Shown: piece after piece, positions 1 to 8,157 of the stretch
How the letters are laid out: each line of letters starts with the position of its first letter
Numbering within the stretch: position 1 is the first letter of the stretch
Assembly: GCA_002686465.1 (NCBI GenBank)
Contig: NZCP01000044.1
Location: 1 to 33,606 of the forward strand
Direction: 5' to 3'
DNA from: Candidatus Woesebacteria bacterium
GTDB taxonomy: Bacteria; Patescibacteriota; Microgenomatia; UBA8517; UBA10165
Length of the DNA stretch: 33,606 bases
Notes under the pieces: generated by a model
What the model was told of the DNA's origin: nothing
Databases searched by the model: none
What the model saw: only the letters and a program-made list of their open reading frames with translations
Made by a program: the position numbers and the translations under genes

Positions 1-462
1 GTGGAAGCAGATGAAGTAACATACAACCTACACATCATCTTAAGATTTGAGCTGGAAAATGCTCTCATCAACAACAAATTAAAAGTCGAGGACCTCCAAT
101 CTGCATGGCGGGCAAAGATGAAAAAATACTTAGGGGTTGAGCCTAAAACGGACAGTGAGGGCGTGCTCCAAGACGTCCATTGGTCTTGGGGGAGCTTTGG
201 ATACTTCCCAACCTATGCTCTTGGAAACCTTTATGCCGCACAATTCACAAATAAAATGAGACAGGATCTTGATGTCGATCAATTGGTTAGCCGAGGTGAA
301 TTAGGAACAATGCTTGCATGGCTGCGAGAAAAAATTCACCAGCACGGAGGTCTTTACTGGCCTAGTGAGCTTGTTCAACGCGTCACCAGAGAAAAACTTA
401 ACCCCAAATATTTCCTCTCCTATATCAGAGAAAAATACGGCAAAATTTACAAACTCCGTTAG
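1..462 (+). CDS. M32 family metallocarboxypeptidase (carboxypeptidase Taq-like), C-terminal part
   Basis: This is the last 153 residues of a zinc carboxypeptidase of family M32, which removes C-terminal amino acids from peptides in the cytoplasm. The stretch from about residue 58 (DVHWSWGSFGYFPTYALGN) is the conserved C-terminal signature of the family, and the end 'YLGVEP...LQDVHW...YIREKYGKIY' also fits. Full-length members have about 500 residues, so roughly 350 residues, including the HExxH zinc site, lie to the left of the window. The GTG at position 1 is just the first codon seen and not a start. A promoter for the next gene begins 7 bases after the stop, so it is probably the last gene of its unit. 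Confidence 0.9.
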   Translation: MEADEVTYNLHIILRFELENALINNKLKVEDLQSAWRAKMKKYLGVEPKTDSEGVLQDVHWSWGSFGYFPTYALGNLYAAQFTNKMRQDLDVDQLVSRGELGTMLAWLREKIHQHGGLYWPSELVQRVTREKLNPKYFLSYIREKYGKIYKLR

Positions 463-468
463 TTCTCC

Positions 469-498
469 TTGACTTTGTGAAAGATTATTTGTTAGGCT
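469..498 (+). promoter_or_regulatory. putative promoter of the Ala-rich protein gene
   Basis: TTGACT (469-474, 5/6 to the -35 consensus), an 18-base spacer and TAGGCT (493-498, weak -10). It lies between the carboxypeptidase stop and the ribosome binding site of the next gene. Confidence 0.45.
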
Positions 499-526
499 GG
501 AAGCACTCTAAAAGGGGGTGACAAGT

Positions 527-1099
527 TTGGTTTTATCACAATTAGCACAAGGAGCAAAAAATACAATAGTTGGAGCCGTTAAAGGCGCGGACGATGTTGC
601 CTCAGCCCTCAGAGACGCGGTTAAAAGCCAAGTCACAGGTGGAGTAAAAGACGCAAGTGGAGCAGCTGTTACAGGCATTGATGCGGTAACAGACGTTGTA
701 ACCGCTGCGGTCTCAGGTGCATCAGAAGTTGGATCATCTGCAACTGACGCCGCAAAGGGAGCTGTAAGTTCTGCAGTATCTGCGATCAGTGATGCGGGCG
801 GTGATGTAGTGGCAGCAGCCACAAAAGCCACTTCTGGCGCAGTTAATGCTGCAGGAGAAGTTGGTGGCGACGTTGGGTCAGTTGCAGTTTCTGCAGTAGA
901 AGGCTCAATCGATGCCGCTGGAAGCATTGGACAAAGCACTGCCAAGGCTGCGGAAGCATCAACAGTTGCAGCAATCCAGGCAGCAGACGCAATAGGCTCA
1001 GAGGCCGGTTCATCTGTTCGCAAAGCTCTTCTCAACACGGCATCTTTGCCACGCGACGTTATCGAGGCAGCTATCAAAGGTAGCGGAAAGTCGGAGTAA
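527..1099 (+). CDS. Ala/Ser/Val-rich repetitive helical protein, function unknown
   Basis: A 190-residue protein made almost wholly of Ala, Val, Ser, Gly and Asp. It reads as an irregular repeat of AAxxA-type segments (such as SAVSAISDAGGDVVAAATKA) with no Cys and no Trp, resembling low-complexity amphipathic helical proteins (phasin- or LEA-like in composition only). There is no signal peptide. I chose the TTG at 527 because the strong Shine-Dalgarno match AAAGGGGGTGA (511-521) sits 5 bases before it. A GTG at 518 is in frame but lies inside that Shine-Dalgarno. The gene has its own promoter and a perfect-palindrome terminator, so it is monocistronic. The reverse strand is also open across most of the gene, but that is a by-product of the codon composition. 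I do not recognise a family. Confidence 0.75.
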   Translation: MVLSQLAQGAKNTIVGAVKGADDVASALRDAVKSQVTGGVKDASGAAVTGIDAVTDVVTAAVSGASEVGSSATDAAKGAVSSAVSAISDAGGDVVAAATKATSGAVNAAGEVGGDVGSVAVSAVEGSIDAAGSIGQSTAKAAEASTVAAIQAADAIGSEAGSSVRKALLNTASLPRDVIEAAIKGSGKSE

Positions 1100-1123
1100 A
1101 GGGTAATGTTTGTGTTATTACGT

Positions 1124-1152
1124 AAGCTACGTAATTAATTACGTAGCTTTTT
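1124..1152 (+). terminator. intrinsic terminator: perfect 26-bp palindrome plus T tract
   Basis: Positions 1124-1149 are a perfect palindrome (AAGCTACGTAATT followed by its reverse complement), and T5 follows at 1148-1152. It ends the Ala-rich gene. The minus-strand YfhO-like gene has its stop codon (1135-1137) inside the palindrome, so the same element lies at the 3' ends of both convergent genes. Confidence 0.75.
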
Positions 1153-3318
1153 CGTGTTCAGTTTCCTCACTAGAAATACTATCAAGAAAAGCAAAGCCGA
1201 GATAGAAATAACTCTTCCCCAGAGGAAAGATCCCGGTCGGTAAATGAATTCTACATTGTGGTCTCCTTTGGTTAAATAAACTGCTTTAAATAAGCCTGCT
1301 GCGATATGGACTTTCGTTTTTTGCCCATCAACCCAAGCTTCCCATCCAGGATAATAACTATCAGAAACAATTAGCCATCCAGGATTCTCCATTTGAGCCA
1401 TTAGTTGCAAATTAGTAGTACTTACGGTTTTTAGATTCGCTTCCCCATTAATCTTCTCAAAGATACCTGGCACAACGTTTGCGTCCGTACTATTTATATA
1501 GAATGCTCGAGGTAAAACATATTCGTTTTTGTAAGCATAGTAGTTAATATCACTAAAATTGGTTTTTCCTATCAGTTCTAAACCTTCACCTTTGAGGTTG
1601 TACGCAGAAATTAAATACCCCACGTTTTGTAAACCGAGTAGTTTTAGCGAATCCTCCGATATTGTGGCTGTCTGCTCGCCAATTCCTATACCGGCTCTCA
1701 CACGTGATTCGAACAGGGTATTTCTTTGCAAGAATAAACCACTATAACCACCGCTACTTGAGACATCGAAAAGCATGTTAATATTTGCATCCAAAGCATT
1801 CATGTGATTTACAACTAAATCCTGATTATTACGCCATCCGGAACGCTCGTTGATCTTATCGTAAGTTTGAGTACTTCCTATGGAATAAATCCTTGACGGA
1901 AAATCAACATCCGCCTCTACGACCTCTAGTATTTGCGGGGGAGAGAGGACTCTTTCCCCGTCAACTACCGGGTTATATTGGTAGCCGAATTTAAATAGAT
2001 CAAAAAGTAAGACCAATATAAAAATAGCGACTACCCAACTGATGAGTGACCTACTACGTAGTTTACTACGTAGATGATCTAAACCAATTCCTGCCAAAAC
2101 TGCTAGCGAGAATGTCGAAATCAGTAAAAATCTGGATGGTACTCTAAAAGAATTGAAACCTGGTAAATGAAAAACAAAAGAAGTTGGACTATATTTCCCC
2201 AAGGTCAGAAGAATCGAAACTGCAAAAAGTATTAAAAATGGAACCACTAATATTCTCTGCTTTTTCCACAAGAATACAGTAACTCCTGCAAAAACCAACG
2301 TTAAAAAACCGACATACCCGGTATTCTCCCAAAACATTCCCCAATTCCCACCAAATCTGGAATATGTCCCCAATCCTGGATCACCAAAATAGTAAGGAAG
2401 TATAAAAGTGATTAGGTTTCTCGGATGGTAAGGAAGAGAGTCAAGAGCGATATTTCCGAGACCTGCAGCTCGTGTTGACTCCCCTACCAGCTCCAAAGTT
2501 GGGAAAAACTGGATGGCAGAGAGCAAGATCCCAAACAAGATAATTCCGGAAAATTTTATAGACCATACAATAATCCTCTCTACATATTTGCCGATCTCTT
2601 TTCCCCGATCTAAAAATAATTTAATATGCAAAAATAAAAAGACAGAAAAAGCCGAGTACAGAACCATCTGTAATGACCCAGCAAAAACCTGAATAGCTAA
2701 AATTGCAGATCCTAAGAGGGCAAATTTATATTTCCCACTATCAAAAAAACGCAAAACCGCGTAGAAAAGAAGAGGCAGCCAAACACTAGATGCAACAATG
2801 TTTTGATGAGTTATATGAACAACCAAAAAACCACTTAGCCCAAATGCAATGCTGGAGAAAACAGAGGAAAGACGCGAAACACCCAAATATCGTACCAAAA
2901 CATACATTCCAAAAAAGGCTGTAAGAAAGTTGAAAACTTGCGTAAGATTATATGCTTGAACAAAAGAAAGAGTTGAGAACAGAACTAGATTGTAAGGATA
3001 TAACGATCCAACTTGTCCCTCGGCAAAAAGTGGAAAGCCTGTAAAGATTTTATCTGTCCAAAGAGGAAAGCTCCCCGATCTTAGAGATTCGTAAAGGGAA
3101 TACTTAAAAGGTAGGTTTTGATTTAGTGTGTCGCTTCTTAAAAAGTCTCCAGTTACAAAAATCTTGTCTTGAAAAACAATTTGATTAAAGAATAATACGG
3201 TAACGAAAAGAAGAAATAAAAAGGGAAGAGATTGAGATAAAGCCTGTTGGAGCTTCTTGATCAACTCTCGCATAATGGGGGTGTGTCTTAAGTATTCCCC
3301 TGCTTTCCGGTGGTCCAT
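1135..3318 (-). CDS. YfhO-like polytopic membrane protein
   Basis: A 727-residue integral membrane protein. A hydrophobic helix near residues 30-48 is followed by an extracytoplasmic loop and about ten more helices. A soluble C-terminal domain of about 250 residues (from about 455) is closed by a final helix at about 702-720. The layout, the first-loop sequence TGDFLRSD.....LPFKYSLYESLRSGSFPLW and the C-terminal 'NPGWLIVSDSYYPGWEAWVDG' match the bacterial YfhO family, a GT-C-like group thought to act in lipid-linked sugar transfer or glycosylation. The ATG at 3318 gives the longest form; the ATG at 3273 (MRELIKK...) is a good alternative, and neither has a clear Shine-Dalgarno. It stands alone on its strand. 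The substrate cannot be told from sequence. Confidence 0.8.
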   Translation of the reverse strand: MDHRKAGEYLRHTPIMRELIKKLQQALSQSLPFLFLLFVTVLFFNQIVFQDKIFVTGDFLRSDTLNQNLPFKYSLYESLRSGSFPLWTDKIFTGFPLFAEGQVGSLYPYNLVLFSTLSFVQAYNLTQVFNFLTAFFGMYVLVRYLGVSRLSSVFSSIAFGLSGFLVVHITHQNIVASSVWLPLLFYAVLRFFDSGKYKFALLGSAILAIQVFAGSLQMVLYSAFSVFLFLHIKLFLDRGKEIGKYVERIIVWSIKFSGIILFGILLSAIQFFPTLELVGESTRAAGLGNIALDSLPYHPRNLITFILPYYFGDPGLGTYSRFGGNWGMFWENTGYVGFLTLVFAGVTVFLWKKQRILVVPFLILFAVSILLTLGKYSPTSFVFHLPGFNSFRVPSRFLLISTFSLAVLAGIGLDHLRSKLRSRSLISWVVAIFILVLLFDLFKFGYQYNPVVDGERVLSPPQILEVVEADVDFPSRIYSIGSTQTYDKINERSGWRNNQDLVVNHMNALDANINMLFDVSSSGGYSGLFLQRNTLFESRVRAGIGIGEQTATISEDSLKLLGLQNVGYLISAYNLKGEGLELIGKTNFSDINYYAYKNEYVLPRAFYINSTDANVVPGIFEKINGEANLKTVSTTNLQLMAQMENPGWLIVSDSYYPGWEAWVDGQKTKVHIAAGLFKAVYLTKGDHNVEFIYRPGSFLWGRVISISALLFLIVFLVRKLNTKKLRN

Positions 3319-3418
3319 GACACAAATTGTAGGAAATGGGAAGGAGAATGTCTAGCCAACTGGAGTTGATCTGGAGTATCACCCTCCTTTGTGTAATATA
3401 CTAAGAAATAGCGCTTGT

Positions 3419-4480
3419 ATGGCAAATCGGAATTTAGAACTGTTAGTTTTGGGTTTGCTCCTTGTTCTGGAAGTAGCTCTGATCTCTACTCAATCCCCAA
3501 TCCCCCAGAGAAATCTTGTTAAAAAAGAGACTTTATATAAACCACAAACACCTTCTCTCGAACAAGTATTCCAAAACGATCACAACTGGGTAGATGCATT
3601 ACCACAAGAACACATTCGTACTTTAGTAGCAACGGGTGATGTTATGCTTGGGCGAGTTGTGAACTCCAAAATGGTCCAATCAAAAGATTTTACCTGGCCT
3701 TTTAAAAAAACCATAGGTTTACTAAAGAACGCTGACATTAGCTTCGTAAATCTTGAAGGTCCGCTAACCGAAAACTGTCCAGTTACAACCGAGGGAATGA
3801 AGTTTTGTGGGGATATCCGGAACACACAGGGACTAGTTTATTCCGGAGTAGATGTGGCAAACCTCGCTAATAATCATACTAGTAACTATGAAGACGAAGG
3901 GTTAGACACAACAATCAACGTACTCAAAAAAAGTAATATTGCCGTTACCGGATTGTCTGGGGCAACATATAAAGATATCGAAAGGCTACGCTTTGCATTT
4001 TTGGGATACAACGCCATTAGCCCACAAGCACAAGGTACTTCTTGGGCAAAAGAAGATAAAATCATCTCAGAGATCAAAGAAGCAAAAAATAACTCGACCA
4101 TTGTTGTCGTTGCATTTCATTGGGGAGTTGAATATACAACGCAGCCTACTAACAAACAGAGAGAGTTGGCACATCTCGCAATCGATTCAGGAGCGGATGT
4201 AGTAATCGGTAATCACCCACACTGGATTCAACCAGTTGAAATATACAAAAATAAGGTTATTACTTACTCACACGGAAATTTTGTTTTTGACCAAATGTGG
4301 TCGCAAAAAACAAGAGAAGGAGTCGTGGGGAAATATACTTTTTATGACAACCAATTAATAGACGTAGAATTTCTGCCAGTGATAATCGAAGACTTTGGAC
4401 AACCAAGGTTTGCTACAGAGCTCGATAAGCAAAGGATTTTGAGCGGGATGAAAGAAGCGAGCTATCAGTTATACCAGTAG
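3419..4480 (+). CDS. CapA-family (PGA_cap) metallophosphatase-like protein, membrane-anchored
   Basis: A 353-residue protein with an N-terminal signal anchor (about residues 6-24) and an extracytoplasmic calcineurin-like domain of the CapA/PgsA family, named from poly-gamma-glutamate capsule synthesis. Visible motifs are GDVMLGR (73-79), NLEGPLT (111-117), NLANNHT (148-154), FHWG (233-236), GNHPHWIQ (264-271) and YSHGNFVFDQ (about 283). These are the conserved metal-site blocks of the family. I chose the ATG at 3419, because an upstream TTG at 3389 would add ten poor residues and overlaps a TATACT -10-like box at 3397-3402. No capsule genes are nearby, so the role is probably general envelope polymer or phosphoester processing. 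It converges on secA. Confidence 0.88.
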   Translation: MANRNLELLVLGLLLVLEVALISTQSPIPQRNLVKKETLYKPQTPSLEQVFQNDHNWVDALPQEHIRTLVATGDVMLGRVVNSKMVQSKDFTWPFKKTIGLLKNADISFVNLEGPLTENCPVTTEGMKFCGDIRNTQGLVYSGVDVANLANNHTSNYEDEGLDTTINVLKKSNIAVTGLSGATYKDIERLRFAFLGYNAISPQAQGTSWAKEDKIISEIKEAKNNSTIVVVAFHWGVEYTTQPTNKQRELAHLAIDSGADVVIGNHPHWIQPVEIYKNKVITYSHGNFVFDQMWSQKTREGVVGKYTFYDNQLIDVEFLPVIIEDFGQPRFATELDKQRILSGMKEASYQLYQ

Positions 4481-4518
4481 TACACTCCCAGTACTTTGCC
4501 ATAGTACGTACGACGAAA

Positions 4519-4553
4519 GTAAATAACACGTTCTTCGAACGTTCGAAGAACGT
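4519..4553. repeat. 35-bp repeat with perfect 26-bp palindrome, copy 1 (likely bidirectional terminator)
   Basis: Bases 4519-4553 are identical to 30535-30569. The inner 4528-4553 is a perfect palindrome (ACGTTCTTCGAAC and its complement). It lies between the convergent capA-like and secA genes, 13 bases from the secA stop. It can fold as a long hairpin on either strand; there is no good T tract. Confidence 0.75.
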
Positions 4554-4565
4554 ACGAAGTATATA

Positions 4566-7283
4566 CTACCCATATTTCGGATAATGACATTTTTTGAATT
4601 TCTTTCCTGATCCGCACCAACATGGATCATTGCGCCCAAGCTTTTTTTGGGCTTGCTGTCCGTTCTTTGATACTTGTTGACTTGCAGCTTTTGTTATTGG
4701 TGTTTGCTCAAGACCGGTCGCATCAGTCACATCAACATTAGTATCTATATTATCCAAGTTTATAGCTGGCCTTTGGGCGGCTTGCGGAACTACGCGGAAA
4801 ATGCGGCGGGTCATATTTGCATCAATATCGACCATTAATTTATCAAAAAGGTCAAAGGCTTCTTTTTTAAATTCAACAAGCGGATCCTTTTGTCCATACC
4901 CCCGAAGACCAACCCCTTCGCGAAGATCGGTTAAATTGTCCAAATGGTCCATCCAAAGAGAATCTATAGATGAAAGATAGGAATATTTTTCCGCTTGGCG
5001 CATGGCCTCATTCCCCAGTTGTTTTTCCCTCTTTGTATATAAATCATCGACCAACGCCAGCAAGAATTCTGTAATCTTGTCCGCACTCCCTAACTCCTGA
5101 ATTTTGCCAGATAATCTCTTTTGAGATTGGTCATCAAACGGCATCATTTCTAAAAACATCATTAACAACCTCTCATAATCTACCTCTTCCCCTTCCTCTA
5201 CGCTTACAAAGGCAAGGTTTACCAATGACTCCACCTGCTCTTTTAGCTTTTTGTTGACTTCCTTTTTGAGGTTTTTCTTCTTTAAAACTTTCTTTCTTAA
5301 TTTATAGATAATCTCTCTCTGTTGGTTGGCAACATCGTCATATTCAACCAAATGCTTTCGAGCATCAAAATGAAAACCTTCTACTTTAACTTGAGCTTGC
5401 CCTATCGCCTTACTAACTATAGTGTTCTCAATAGGTTGATCTTCCGGAATTTTCAAAGTCTCCATAAGACCCGATATTTGCTCACCGCCAAAAACACGCA
5501 TAAGGTCGTCTTCGAGCGAAAGGAAAAATTTTGTTGACCCAGGATCACCTAGTCGACCAGACCGGCCACGTAACTGGTTATCAATTCGGCGTGCTTCGTG
5601 TCTCTCAGTTCCAATAACATGCAGACCCCCGGCTTTTACGACGTGATCATGACTTTCCTTCCATTTCAAATATTCTTTGCTGTTGGCGTGCTTTTCGCGA
5701 TCAACCCCTGGAGGTGCATCTGGTCGGTCCCCTCCTAAAATTATGTCAACTCCACGGCCCGCCATGTTCGTCGCAACAGTCACCGCACCTGGTTCCCCCG
5801 CCTCTGCGATAATTGTTGCCTCTCGTTCATGGTTTTTAGCATTTAAAATGTTGTGGGGAACCTTTTTCCTTTTCAAGAATTCTGCTATAATCTCATTTTT
5901 TCCAATCGAAGTTGTACCGACTAAAATTGGACGACCTTGGCGTCTTACCTCATTGATTTCTCCGACCACAGCTGCATATTTAGCACGGGCGGTCTTATAG
6001 ATAGAATCTGGATGATCCTTGCGAACAAGTGGTTTGTATGTCGGGACAATAACAGCATCTAATTTGTAAATCTTGTGAAATTCTTCGGCTTCAGTTGCAG
6101 CAGTACCTGTCATCCCAGAAAGATGTTTGTACATACGGAAATAGTTTTGGAAAGAAATGGTTGCGAGTGTACGAGATTCCTGCTGGATAGTAACGTCTTC
6201 TTTTGCCTCAACTGATTGATGGAGTCCATCAGACCAACGTCTACCAAACATCAGCCTACCTGTAAACTCATCAACGATAACTATTTGGTTGTCGCGGACA
6301 ACATAATCTCTGTCTTTTTGGTAAAGAGTTCTTGCCCGAAGAGAATTTTCAATGTGGTGTAGTGTATCAAAATCTTTCTCGTAAAGATTATCAACTCCTA
6401 GTATCTTTTCCACTTTTGCAACTCCGTGCTCTGTAAGATTTGCTGTTTTCGTTTTTTCATCAATCGTATAATCAGTATCTGCAGACAACCCCTGAACAAT
6501 ACTTGCAAATTTGTAATACTTGTCTGTCGGCTCGGTGTCCGGGGCAGAGATAATAAGAGGGGTTCTCGCCTCATCAATTAGAATTGAGTCAACCTCGTCA
6601 ACAATCGCAAAATAATGCCCTCTTTGGACCATTTGAGAAAGGTCCGACACCATGTTGTCCCGTAGATAATCAAAACCAAACTCATTGTTAGTACCATATA
6701 CAACATCTGCTTGGTACACTTCTCGCCGGTCAACTGATCGCAGATGACTCAACCTTTCATCCCCATGCGAGTTATCCTCATGGTTAACGTCGAAAATAAG
6801 AGATTTTCCTTCTTGTATTATCGATCCAACAGAAAGGCCAAGGAGCTCAAAGGTTGGACCGTTCCACCCAGCGTCGCGCCTTGCAAGGTAGTCGTTGACT
6901 GTAACAAGGTGAACACACTTCCCTGTTAGAGCACGTAAATAAAGAGGAGCAACAGCAGATAAAGTTTTCCCCTCCCCTGTCTTTTGCTCGGCAATTTTGC
7001 CTTCAAAAAGGGCAATCCCTGCCATTAGCTGGGTATCATACGGCCGAAGACCAAGTGCACGCCAAGAAGCCTCTCGAGAAACGGCAAAAGCTTCAGGCAA
7101 AATATCATGAAGTGTCTCTCCTTTTTTGAGACGTTTCTTAAACTCCTCTGTTTTTTTCGCAAAATCGGCGTCCTTGAGCTTTGATATCTTAGATCCAAGC
7201 TCGTTTATACTCTCAACAATCTTCGACAGGCGAGAAACTTCTCGTGCGTTTGCGTCCACCAATTTAGAAAAAATCCCTAGCAT
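4566..7283 (-). CDS. secA: preprotein translocase ATPase SecA
   Basis: A 905-residue motor ATPase that drives Sec-dependent protein export with SecYEG. Walker A KTGEGKT is at 101-107, the DEVDS-type Walker B/DEAD motif at about 217-221 (AIVDEVDSILIDEARTP), followed by the preprotein cross-linking domain. The second nucleotide-binding fold has TNMAGRGVDI and GTERHEARRIDNQLRGRSGR, then come the scaffold and wing domains. The C-terminal SEC-C zinc finger is intact (NDPCWCGSGKKFKKCH). Length is typical. The start is the ATG at 7283; a TATACT box (7296-7301) lies 12 bases before it and an alternative TATATC box 6 bases before it, so the mRNA leader is very short. It is monocistronic by spacing. 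It presumably exports the Sec-signal envelope proteins encoded in the window. Confidence 0.97.
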   Translation of the reverse strand: MLGIFSKLVDANAREVSRLSKIVESINELGSKISKLKDADFAKKTEEFKKRLKKGETLHDILPEAFAVSREASWRALGLRPYDTQLMAGIALFEGKIAEQKTGEGKTLSAVAPLYLRALTGKCVHLVTVNDYLARRDAGWNGPTFELLGLSVGSIIQEGKSLIFDVNHEDNSHGDERLSHLRSVDRREVYQADVVYGTNNEFGFDYLRDNMVSDLSQMVQRGHYFAIVDEVDSILIDEARTPLIISAPDTEPTDKYYKFASIVQGLSADTDYTIDEKTKTANLTEHGVAKVEKILGVDNLYEKDFDTLHHIENSLRARTLYQKDRDYVVRDNQIVIVDEFTGRLMFGRRWSDGLHQSVEAKEDVTIQQESRTLATISFQNYFRMYKHLSGMTGTAATEAEEFHKIYKLDAVIVPTYKPLVRKDHPDSIYKTARAKYAAVVGEINEVRRQGRPILVGTTSIGKNEIIAEFLKRKKVPHNILNAKNHEREATIIAEAGEPGAVTVATNMAGRGVDIILGGDRPDAPPGVDREKHANSKEYLKWKESHDHVVKAGGLHVIGTERHEARRIDNQLRGRSGRLGDPGSTKFFLSLEDDLMRVFGGEQISGLMETLKIPEDQPIENTIVSKAIGQAQVKVEGFHFDARKHLVEYDDVANQQREIIYKLRKKVLKKKNLKKEVNKKLKEQVESLVNLAFVSVEEGEEVDYERLLMMFLEMMPFDDQSQKRLSGKIQELGSADKITEFLLALVDDLYTKREKQLGNEAMRQAEKYSYLSSIDSLWMDHLDNLTDLREGVGLRGYGQKDPLVEFKKEAFDLFDKLMVDIDANMTRRIFRVVPQAAQRPAINLDNIDTNVDVTDATGLEQTPITKAASQQVSKNGQQAQKKLGRNDPCWCGSGKKFKKCHYPKYG

Positions 7284-7526
7284 TGTGCTGATATAAGTAT
7301 ACTCTAGATAAACCTCCGAGGCCTAAAAGGCCTCGGTTTCTCTCGTCAAGAGAAAACGGTTTGATCACTGCTTCGCTTCATCCCCGCTGAGCGGGGTTCT
7401 CGCGAAGTTTGAATAGAAAATTAGCACAAAAAAGAGGCATTTTAGCCCGATTTATCGGGCCGCAAGTGTAATTAGCAAAATATAGCAGTCTTTGACCCCT
7501 TCTGATAACATTTGTTACACTTTGAC
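7284..7526 (-). other. hairpin-rich intergenic region upstream of secA
   Basis: 243 bases without a gene. It holds four stem-loops: 7316-7336 (9-bp stem, AAA loop), 7337-7355 (7 bp, adjoining the first), 7371-7407 (compound: CTTCGC/GCGAAG around CCCCGC/GCGGGG) and 7445-7460 (7 bp, GCCCGAT/ATCGGGC). On the minus strand the last one is followed after 11 bases by T6 (7430-7435) and is the likely terminator of the lysS operon. The others lie between that terminator and the secA -10 box (7296-7301). The 17 bases 7414-7430 recur exactly at 30485-30501. Confidence 0.6.
7430..7460 (-). terminator. probable terminator of the lysS-to-methyltransferase operon
   Basis: Stem GCCCGAT (7445-7451) and ATCGGGC (7454-7460) with a 2-base loop as written. 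On the minus strand it is followed by TAAAATGCCTC and six T. The distance from stem to T tract is longer than usual, so confidence is moderate. Confidence 0.4.
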
Positions 7527-8156
7527 CTACTCTTTGAAGCAGAGGAAAATTATGTTTGCCTCAGGAGTTACACTCTTAAGAACTGGGAAGACTCTGCTGA
7601 GTTTCGACTCAAGTTGGTACTTATCAGTTATTCTTGACGGTGAATCAACATGATTGAATACTGCAACTCCCCCAGAGCTCAATAAATCCTTGATTGTTTT
7701 GAGAAATTTCGTGGTCTTAAATTTGTCAGGGGTATGATATCCGGTATAAATATCAATAAGAATCAAATCAAAAGATCCTTGCTGTTTCTTCACCCATTTT
7801 TCAGCATCTGCCTCGACAATCTTCAGGTTTTTTACCTCGTGGAGGCTCAGGTATTTTTTACCGAGATTTATCATTAAAGGATCAACATCAACGCCTACTA
7901 TCTTACTATTTGGCCAATATTTCTGTACCAATTCTGCCGCTGACCCCCCGCCAAGGCCGAGAATTAGAACTTGGGAAATATCGTTGCCACTCTTCTTAAC
8001 CTTTTTTAATGCAGTGTCCCACACCTTCTTTACCAACCACCCGCTCTGGCTCAAGCCTCCAGCTAAAATTCTAGTTCCCTCCAAAGTTCTAACAACCTGA
8101 ATCTTCCCATTAATTGGAGAGTTGACCTCCTCTAAAATTTTAATCAACTTAAACAT
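7527..8156 (-). CDS. spermidine-synthase-like class I SAM-dependent transferase
   Basis: A 209-residue Rossmann-fold protein. Glycine-rich motif I is LILGLGGGSAAELV, motif II is GVDVDPLMI with its acidic residue, then EADAEKWV and the DLILIDIYTG motif. This order is that of the spermidine synthase/polyamine aminopropyltransferase superfamily, many members of which are methyltransferases of unknown substrate. The start is decided by a strong Shine-Dalgarno, GGAGGGG, about 7 bases before the ATG at 8156; the longer form from 8210 runs back into the previous gene. It begins one base after the stop of the D-Ala-D-Ala carboxypeptidase gene and is the last gene of the operon. True spermidine synthases are usually longer with an N-terminal beta domain, so I do not assign speE. 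Confidence 0.8.
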   Translation of the reverse strand: MFKLIKILEEVNSPINGKIQVVRTLEGTRILAGGLSQSGWLVKKVWDTALKKVKKSGNDISQVLILGLGGGSAAELVQKYWPNSKIVGVDVDPLMINLGKKYLSLHEVKNLKIVEADAEKWVKKQQGSFDLILIDIYTGYHTPDKFKTTKFLKTIKDLLSSGGVAVFNHVDSPSRITDKYQLESKLSRVFPVLKSVTPEANIIFLCFKE

Positions 8157-8157
8157 A

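Noticed and set aside
1..3. GTG at position 1 as a gene start
   Set aside because: The product is the C-terminal third of an M32 carboxypeptidase; the gene starts outside the window.
508..1077. 189-codon open frame on the minus strand opposite the Ala-rich gene
   Set aside because: Its Ala/Thr/Pro/Ser composition is the mirror of the Ala-rich codons. It has no Shine-Dalgarno, while the plus strand has promoter, ribosome site and terminator.
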